DNA of 64,000 nucleotides from Candidatus Leptovillus gracilis. GTDB taxonomy: Bacteria; Chloroflexota; Anaerolineae; Promineifilales; Promineifilaceae. Below, piece after piece: positions 59,313 to 64,000 of this stretch. Positions within the stretch are counted from its first letter, which is position 1, and the number at the start of each line of letters is the position of its first letter. The stretch lies in NCBI GenBank assembly GCA_016716065.1, contig JADJXA010000027.1, positions 99,555 to 163,554 on the forward strand. Reading direction: 5' to 3'. The position numbers and the translations under genes are program-made. The notes beneath the pieces were generated by a model, which saw only the letters and a program-made list of their open reading frames with translations, was not told the DNA's origin and searched no databases.

Positions 59313-59510
59313 GCCGCCAGATTATAACACACGAACGCGCCCCACCCACGCCGCTGCGCCGCGCTGAAACAGATGATGGGAACGGCCGTTTTGCGCATTC
59401 CGCCTGCCTCGTGTTATCCTGTTACTATGAAAATTTTGTACATGACGAGCAACTACTACAGCTTGCGGCAGATTGCACATATCTTCTGACAGTCTGAGGA
59501 ACTCCCAGCC

Positions 59511-61787
59511 ATGAAAACTCATTCCATCTTTCTGACCATCAGCTTTGCCTGCTTCATCTTTCTGTTCAGCGCGGCGCTCTTTGCCGCCGCGCCGGGCAGC
59601 CAGGCACGGCCGTATGCCGTGCAATTCAAAGACCAGGATGGCGGCCTGATCACCGACCAGGTGCGGGTATTGTGTTTTAGCGGGGCAGCGGCCGTCTCGC
59701 CCTTCGCCGATCTGGTCATCGCCGTGACTGCTGGCCTGCCAGATGACCCCCTGCCGGCCGCTTGCAGCCACCTGGCCGCCCTGCGCCTGCGCCACAGCCA
59801 GCCCGCCGGAAAACGCGCCGGTTTTGCCTACCAGGTTTACGCCACAAGCTGGCAGCCCGGCGAAACACAGCCGGCGCCGGCCACAGGCGACGTGGTGTTG
59901 AGCGATTTACGGCCGTTAACCCTTTTCCACCTCGTCGCCAGCCTGGGCTGGACACCCGCGCCCAATTCGGTCGTGACCAGCGCCGCCGATATATCTGCCG
60001 CCGCGCGGGAATTGTCGGCGGTGTTGTATGATTGGACCGAAGGGCAAATGGCGATTGGCCCGGTCAGCGTTTATACCGGTGGCGACCATTGGGCGGAAGC
60101 GGATTTGCGCTTCACGCCGGCCAACGACCAACGGCCGTCCGCCTTCGTTGGTGGTATTGTGTCCGATACCCTGGTTTACAGCGGCCACCTGACCAATACC
60201 ACTTACACCCCGGCGGCCACTTATTACGGCCGTTTATGGGATGGCCGCGATGCGTTTGTCGAGGGCAGCGGTCGTTGGACCGAACCCGCCGCCTATCGCA
60301 CCATCGCCCACGAATGGGCGCACTATGCCCTCTTCCTCTACGACGAATACCAAAACAGCGCCGGTCTCTCCGGTTACTGCATCTGCAATGACCTGGCGGC
60401 CAGCGGCTGCCGCACCACCGTGCCCGACGCTTCGGCCATGGCTTACCATTATCAGACGGCCGAATTCTGGCACAAAGACACCCACCTCACCGTCGCCAGC
60501 TTTTGTTACGATACCTGGCAGTTTCACGTTCACGGCCAGCCCGATTGGGACACGCTTGGCCGCTGGCACATCATTCAAGGGCTGCCGCTCTCCTTTGCCC
60601 CGCTGAACCTGCCGGTTCCGCAGCTCACTGCCGGGCCAGAGTTGGGGCTGGCGGCCCATTTATTTGGTCGTGAAGCAGGCTATCGGCATTTTTTGCCGCT
60701 GGTGGCGGGTGGGGTAACGGCCGTTGCCCCACCCGCCGAACCGCTCGTCAACCTGCTGCTGGACAGCCCGGCCACGTCATCCATCAGCCTGCCTTCGCAG
60801 GTTTACCTGCTCAAAGGCAATCCGGCCCAGCCGCAGCGTATTTTGCCCCAGGGGCGGGCCACCGGCAGCCCTTCCGGCAGCGCCATCGGCCAGATTCGTC
60901 TGCTGGACGTGGCGCCTGGCGACGCAGTACGCGCTTATGTGGATTGGCCGGACGCCGGGCAGCGCTATACGGTCTATGCCAACGAGAATCCAGGCAGCGA
61001 CATCGTCGTCCAGGCCAACGCCTGGGCCTACACGCTGGAACACCGCTTCACGCTGGCAGATAATCGTGTTACCGGCCTGACCCTGTGGTTGCAAGATGAT
61101 GACAGCCGGCTGGCTGCGCCGGTGGCCCAGATTTGCAGTCTGGATACGGCCGTTGGCTGCCATCCCGGCTGGCAAACAACGATGGCGCGGCATGGCGGCT
61201 GGTGGCAGGCGCAGTTCGCGCCTTTGCCCGGCCAGCGCGAGCTGCCTCGTTACCTGGTGGCGCGCATTGTGGATGGCGAGGATACGGCCGTAGACAAAGA
61301 AATTGTGCAATGGCTGCAAGTGGCTGGTGGTGTTGGCCCCACCCACAACGACGGCATGGCCCCGCTGCTGGATGCCCAGGTGATGGTCAACACCGCCACC
61401 CCGCTGGCAAACAGCGGTGACTGCAATGTCGTCAGCTACATGCCGGCGGCTAACCGGGCGGCGTTGGTCGCGCCCCTGCCCACTGGCATTGGCGGCCTGA
61501 TCGGCATTCCTCTGGACATCAGTATCACGCTTTTTGCCAATCAGTGCCCGCTGTTTGTGCCCGGTCAGCGCATCTCGCTGCCTGTCCCGGTGCTGCTAAA
61601 CATGGGTTACAGCCAGGACGAAGTGGACCGTCTGGGTCTAAATGAACCGATGCAGCTAGAGATTCTACGCTACGTCCCGCAGTCTGGCTGGGTGATCTGG
61701 CAGAAAGTCAGCCTGAACAGCGACCTGAACTGGCTCACAACCACCACATTTAACGATGGCATTTACGCCATTGGCTGGCGGTCTTAG
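59511..61787 (+). CDS. Secreted metallopeptidase-like protein with CLCA-type HEWAH motif
   Basis: 758 residues. Signal peptide (FLTISFACFIFLFSAALFAA), then an N-terminal beta region. About residue 266 stands TIAHEWAHYALFLYDEYQNS, with the zinc-binding HExxH and a following DEY. The string HEWAH...DEY closely resembles the self-cleaving metalloprotease domain of CLCA proteins (peptidase family M87). Several Cys follow (GYCICNDLAASGCRTT). The C-terminal ~350 residues are beta-rich (VAPGDAVRAYVDWPDAGQRY; LVARIVDGEDTAVDKEI) and could be surface-adhesive. Likely acts outside the cell. Divergent from the CHAT gene; the third zinc ligand cannot be fixed by eye. Confidence 0.72.
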   Translation: MKTHSIFLTISFACFIFLFSAALFAAAPGSQARPYAVQFKDQDGGLITDQVRVLCFSGAAAVSPFADLVIAVTAGLPDDPLPAACSHLAALRLRHSQPAGKRAGFAYQVYATSWQPGETQPAPATGDVVLSDLRPLTLFHLVASLGWTPAPNSVVTSAADISAAARELSAVLYDWTEGQMAIGPVSVYTGGDHWAEADLRFTPANDQRPSAFVGGIVSDTLVYSGHLTNTTYTPAATYYGRLWDGRDAFVEGSGRWTEPAAYRTIAHEWAHYALFLYDEYQNSAGLSGYCICNDLAASGCRTTVPDASAMAYHYQTAEFWHKDTHLTVASFCYDTWQFHVHGQPDWDTLGRWHIIQGLPLSFAPLNLPVPQLTAGPELGLAAHLFGREAGYRHFLPLVAGGVTAVAPPAEPLVNLLLDSPATSSISLPSQVYLLKGNPAQPQRILPQGRATGSPSGSAIGQIRLLDVAPGDAVRAYVDWPDAGQRYTVYANENPGSDIVVQANAWAYTLEHRFTLADNRVTGLTLWLQDDDSRLAAPVAQICSLDTAVGCHPGWQTTMARHGGWWQAQFAPLPGQRELPRYLVARIVDGEDTAVDKEIVQWLQVAGGVGPTHNDGMAPLLDAQVMVNTATPLANSGDCNVVSYMPAANRAALVAPLPTGIGGLIGIPLDISITLFANQCPLFVPGQRISLPVPVLLNMGYSQDEVDRLGLNEPMQLEILRYVPQSGWVIWQKVSLNSDLNWLTTTTFNDGIYAIGWRS

Positions 61788-61817
61788 GGTTCGTTTGCAA
61801 TTAACTTTGGAGTTTCC

Positions 61818-61850
61818 AGATTGGACCAATCTCCAAGATTGGTCCAATCT
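61818..61850. repeat. Perfect 15-bp inverted repeat
   Basis: AGATTGGACCAATCT, spacer CCA, AGATTGGTCCAATCT, 31 bp after the metallopeptidase stop. Each arm is itself nearly palindromic. No T-run follows directly; could act as a weak terminator hairpin or be an operator-like repeat. Confidence 0.7.
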
Positions 61851-61876
61851 CACCAGGTTAAAAACATATGAACCCT

Positions 61877-61966
61877 TAGCAGTCTGTCGGAGAAAGAAAA
61901 ATAGGACACAGATGAACACAGATGGACACAGATTTTGACCTAAAATTGAGTAAAATCTGTGTCCCA
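61877..61966. repeat. Truncated relative of the CTAG/IS1182-end MITE
   Basis: Left end TTAGCAGTCTGTCGGAGAA matches the termini of the repeats at 30852 and 33343. It continues with ACACAGATGAACACAGATGG tandem words and a hairpin GGACACAGATTTT / AAAATCTGTGTCC. The right terminus is missing where the next repeat family begins. Confidence 0.6.
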
Positions 61967-61971
61967 TTTGC

Positions 61972-62143
61972 AATCCAGCCGTAGGGGCGGGACAGGCGGC
62001 GCAACGTCTTTGCCAATCACCAACGCCTCGCCTCCCGCCTGTCTCGCCCTCTTTGGGTCCTATTGGGCGAGACGGCGCGAAAAAAGTCGTCCGCTGCGGC
62101 TGTTCCCCGTCCGCGCCACACCATGACCAATTGAGAACTGCTG
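61972..62143. repeat. Full-length relative of the 212-bp MITE, inverted orientation
   Basis: Matches the reverse complement of 17086-17297 along most of its length: GGGCGGGACAGGCGG, TCTTTGCCAATCACCAA, CCTCCCGCCTGTCTCGCC, TTTGGGTCCTATTGGGCGA, CGTCCGCTGCGGCTG, and the terminal CAATTGAGAACTGCTG. The left terminus is eroded (AATCCAGCCGT). Confidence 0.75.
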
Positions 62144-62420
62144 CATCTAAAACACGCCCTTTGACAAAAAACGGTGGGTGCGTTAGTATGCCTGAAAGGT
62201 AATTTCATTACCCTATTGACAGGAGATAAACGGTTGGCTGTTTGTGATTGAGGGCGGCAGCTTTTGTCTCCGGGGCAAGGTAGCGCATGGGCCAGGTTAT
62301 TGCTAAATCTGGTTGACGAGGTGAAGGTTCCCGGCCGCGAGGTTGGGTTAACCGGTGGAATGTCGTAAACCGTTATCTGTTACCCGTAAACCGTTATCCG
62401 TTGACGGAATACGGAACACG
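62144..62420. other. Intergenic stretch without a gene
   Basis: No coding sequence supported; an AGGAGATAAACGG site near 62221 is followed only by a five-codon frame. The end (62365-62420) consists of degenerate ACCGTTATCTGTTACCCGT-like words into which the next MITE inserted. Confidence 0.3.
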
Positions 62421-62624
62421 GGCATGGTTCATTCCAGGCGATATGTGCTTTACAAATTTGGCAAGAAAGCGCGTCATGCTGAGAGCCTGTGCTGAGGGAA
62501 GCCGAAGCATCCCCGAAGCATCCTCCTCTTAGCGGGGCGGGATGCTTCGCTCCGAAGACTTCGCTCCAGCAGGACAATGCCGCGTAAATTTGTAAAGATG
62601 ATATTTTGCTCAATGAACCATGCC
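62421..62624. repeat. 204-bp MITE, GGCATGGTTCAT family, with 8-bp target duplication
   Basis: Ends GGCATGGTTCAT and ATGAACCATGCC, flanked on both sides by GGAACACG (62413-62420 and 62625-62632). The interior matches 31024-31205 (GTGCTTTACAAATT, GCGTCATGCTGAG, GGGATGCTTCGCTCCGAAGA, AATGCCGCGTAAATTTGTAA). Confidence 0.92.
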
Positions 62625-62859
62625 GGAACACGGAATGCGGAACACAGGACACCGGGAAAATCGAAAGATCAGCGGATGCCTTCCAGGGTGGGCCACATCC
62701 TGACTTTTTGCCCCTTCAAAGTATGGTGATGCGTGAAAACGGCCGTGGCAACCGGCCGAACAAAACGTATGACCAGTGGCCTGAGCGGCGGCTTTACGGC
62801 CGTTAGCTCATTATTTATCGAAGGGGCGTCCCCCAAGCAAAATACAATTGAGGGCCGCC

Positions 62860-62945
62860 CGTACTGGTATTCAGTATTCAGTATCCGGTATTCGGTGTTC
62901 AGTTACAGAACACTGATTACTGATTCCTGAACACTGATTCCTGAA
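62860..62945. repeat. Degenerate ATTCAGT/ACTGATT tract before glmS
   Basis: A run of GTATTCAGTATTCAGTATCC-like words followed by their inverse (ACTGATTACTGATTCCTGA), ending 15 bp before glmS. Similar tracts occur at 56803-56890, 31000-31023 and 62360-62420. Together they could fold as an imperfect hairpin in the glmS leader. A glmS ribozyme was not recognised. Confidence 0.5.
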
Positions 62946-62959
62946 CCTGGAGGTTCATC

Positions 62960-64000
62960 ATGTGCGGTATTGTTGGCTATATTGGTTCGCGGGAAGCTTC
63001 GGCCGTGGTTGTTGGCGGCTTGAAGCGGTTGGAGTATCGGGGATACGATTCGGCCGGGGTGGCGGTGTTGGCGCAAAACGGCCAGATCGAGCTGCGGCGT
63101 GATGTGGGCAAACTGGCGAATTTGCAGGCGACGCTGCAAACGTCGCCGTTGATGGGGCAGATTGGCATTGGGCATACACGCTGGGCAACACACGGCGCGC
63201 CCAGCCAGCGCAACGCCCACCCCCATGTCAGCATGAACGGCCGTGTCGTACTGGTCCACAACGGCATCGTCGAAACTTCTTGCTTCTGCGCCAGGAATTG
63301 GAGGCTGAAGGCGTCACCTTCCGGTCGGAAACCGACACAGAAGTGATTGTGCAGATGATTGAGCGGTATGTGGCGGCAGGCGAAGAATTAGAAACGGCCG
63401 TGCGCCACACCCTCAACCAGCTCAAAGGGGCCAACGCCGTCGTTGTCATGAGCGTGGACCGGCCAGACACGTTGTTGTGCGCCCGATTAGGCAACGCTGG
63501 CGGCATCACTCTGGGCATCGGCCAGGATGAAATGTTCATCGCCTCAGACATCCCGGCGATTTTGGAATACACCCGCCAGGTGGTCTTCCTGGAGAGCCGC
63601 CAGATGGCCCGGATCAGCCGGAATTCGTACCAGGTGATGGATTTGAATGGACGGCCGTTCACGCCGCAAATCCACCAGATCGCCTGGGACCCGGTCAGCG
63701 CGGCCAAAGGGGAGTTCAAGCACTTCATGCAGAAAGAAATCTACGAGCAGCCCCAGGCGCTGATTGATACGGTGCGTGGGCGGGTAGATTTTGAAAACGG
63801 CCGTGTCCATCTGCCGGAAATGAACCTGACGCCAGAACTGGCCCAGCGCATTCAAAAGCTGGTCATCATTGCCTGCGGCACAAGTTACTATTCCGGGCTG
63901 GCGGGCAAATTCATGTTCGAGTCTATCGCCCGGCTGCCCACCGAAGTGGCCTATGCCTCGGAGTTTCGTTATTACGACCCGCTGGTGGATGAAAATACGC
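62960..64000 (+). CDS. glmS: Glutamine-fructose-6-phosphate aminotransferase (partial, one frameshift)
   Basis: Start ATG at 62960 with GGAGG 9 bases upstream. Residues 1-105 are the glutaminase domain: catalytic Cys2 in MCGIVGYIG, EYRGYDSAGVAV, HTRWATHGAPSQRNAHPH. At GIVE the sequence reads GTCGAAACTTC where GTCGAAAACTTC is expected. One A is missing near 63275, and adding it restores ENFLLLRQELEAEGVTFRSE and an open frame to the window edge with the SIS domain start (VIIACGTSYYSGLAGKFMFE, EFRYYDP). GlmS makes glucosamine-6-phosphate for peptidoglycan and is normally essential. A one-base error in the assembly is therefore more likely than a dead gene, unless another copy exists. Confidence 0.9.

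Noticed and set aside
62860..62959. glmS ribozyme upstream of glmS
   Set aside because: The leader is only a short ATTCAGT-rich tract; the conserved glmS ribozyme core is not recognisable.
62960..63346. A short stand-alone glutaminase-domain gene
   Set aside because: The rest of GlmS continues in the next frame with strong conservation; a one-base deletion explains it better.
1..64000. tRNA, rRNA or tmRNA genes
   Set aside because: No cloverleaf with a recognisable GGTTCGAATCC-type arm nor conserved rRNA stretch was seen on either strand, within the limits of reading by eye.

Overview
The window looks like a chromosomal segment of a GC-rich, filamentous-type Chloroflexota bacterium, most likely class Anaerolineae. 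This is inferred from gene content (LuxR/MalT-type giant regulator, CHAT protease, TolB-like lipoprotein, paired DUF1501/DUF1800 proteins, many secreted proteins, dense dispersed intergenic repeats); there is no rRNA or tRNA gene to confirm it. The most striking global signal is the palindromic octamer ACGGCCGT (often AACGGCCGTT). I counted about 105 copies by eye, where roughly two would be expected by chance. It is missing from stretches that look foreign.

Layout. 1-4200 is a foreign-looking, octamer-free block: a decayed serine recombinase with a small partner gene, abutting the truncated 3' end of an RHS gene that carries an M23 peptidase tip, followed by a TolB-like lipoprotein. 4875-8518 is an asymmetric heterodimeric ABC exporter. 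8559-9520 is a chimera of half a transposable repeat, a copied btuD fragment and a truncated hydrolase. 9820-17059 holds a secreted DUF6345-like protein, a methyltransferase, a NarL-type two-component system and a divergent ABC transporter. 17860-21225 is a cobalamin-riboswitch-controlled btuFCD operon, followed by a large FAD/Fe-S dehydrogenase. 24229-33330 carries assorted housekeeping and accessory genes (J-domain protein, glycosidase-like protein, GT2, coaBC, vapBC-type module), an IS1182-like element and three MITE families. 33652-35829 is a copper-amine-oxidase-like/cytochrome c fusion. 35949-38756 is an AT-rich graveyard of phage-defence genes around one intact HNH endonuclease. 38861-45519 is thiolase, metallo-hydrolase, and an oxidoreductase/DUF6326/MalT-like cluster. 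46052-51133 is an ECF sigma/anti-sigma operon leading into DUF1800 and DUF1501. 52101-54970 is a SIS-domain protein and cysE/cysK. 55339-59312 is a second ECF sigma, a zinc-finger anti-sigma-like protein and a TPR-CHAT protease. 59511-61787 is a secreted HEWAH metallopeptidase, and glmS runs off the right edge.

The segment has been shaped by small non-autonomous repeats. Five complete copies of one ~110-bp element (plus a degenerate core and a partial copy) lie in the 5' leader directly before a start codon. All five complete copies have the same orientation relative to the gene, and each supplies the Shine-Dalgarno sequence. I regard this portable leader as the best candidate for an undescribed system here. 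Three other families have clear inverted termini; one leaves 8-bp target duplications and another is flanked by CTAG and shares its ends with the IS1182-like element.

Three broken genes (HsdR-like fragment, AIPR, glmS) are each explained by a single-base change in a homopolymer run, so sequencing or assembly error must be excluded before calling them dead.
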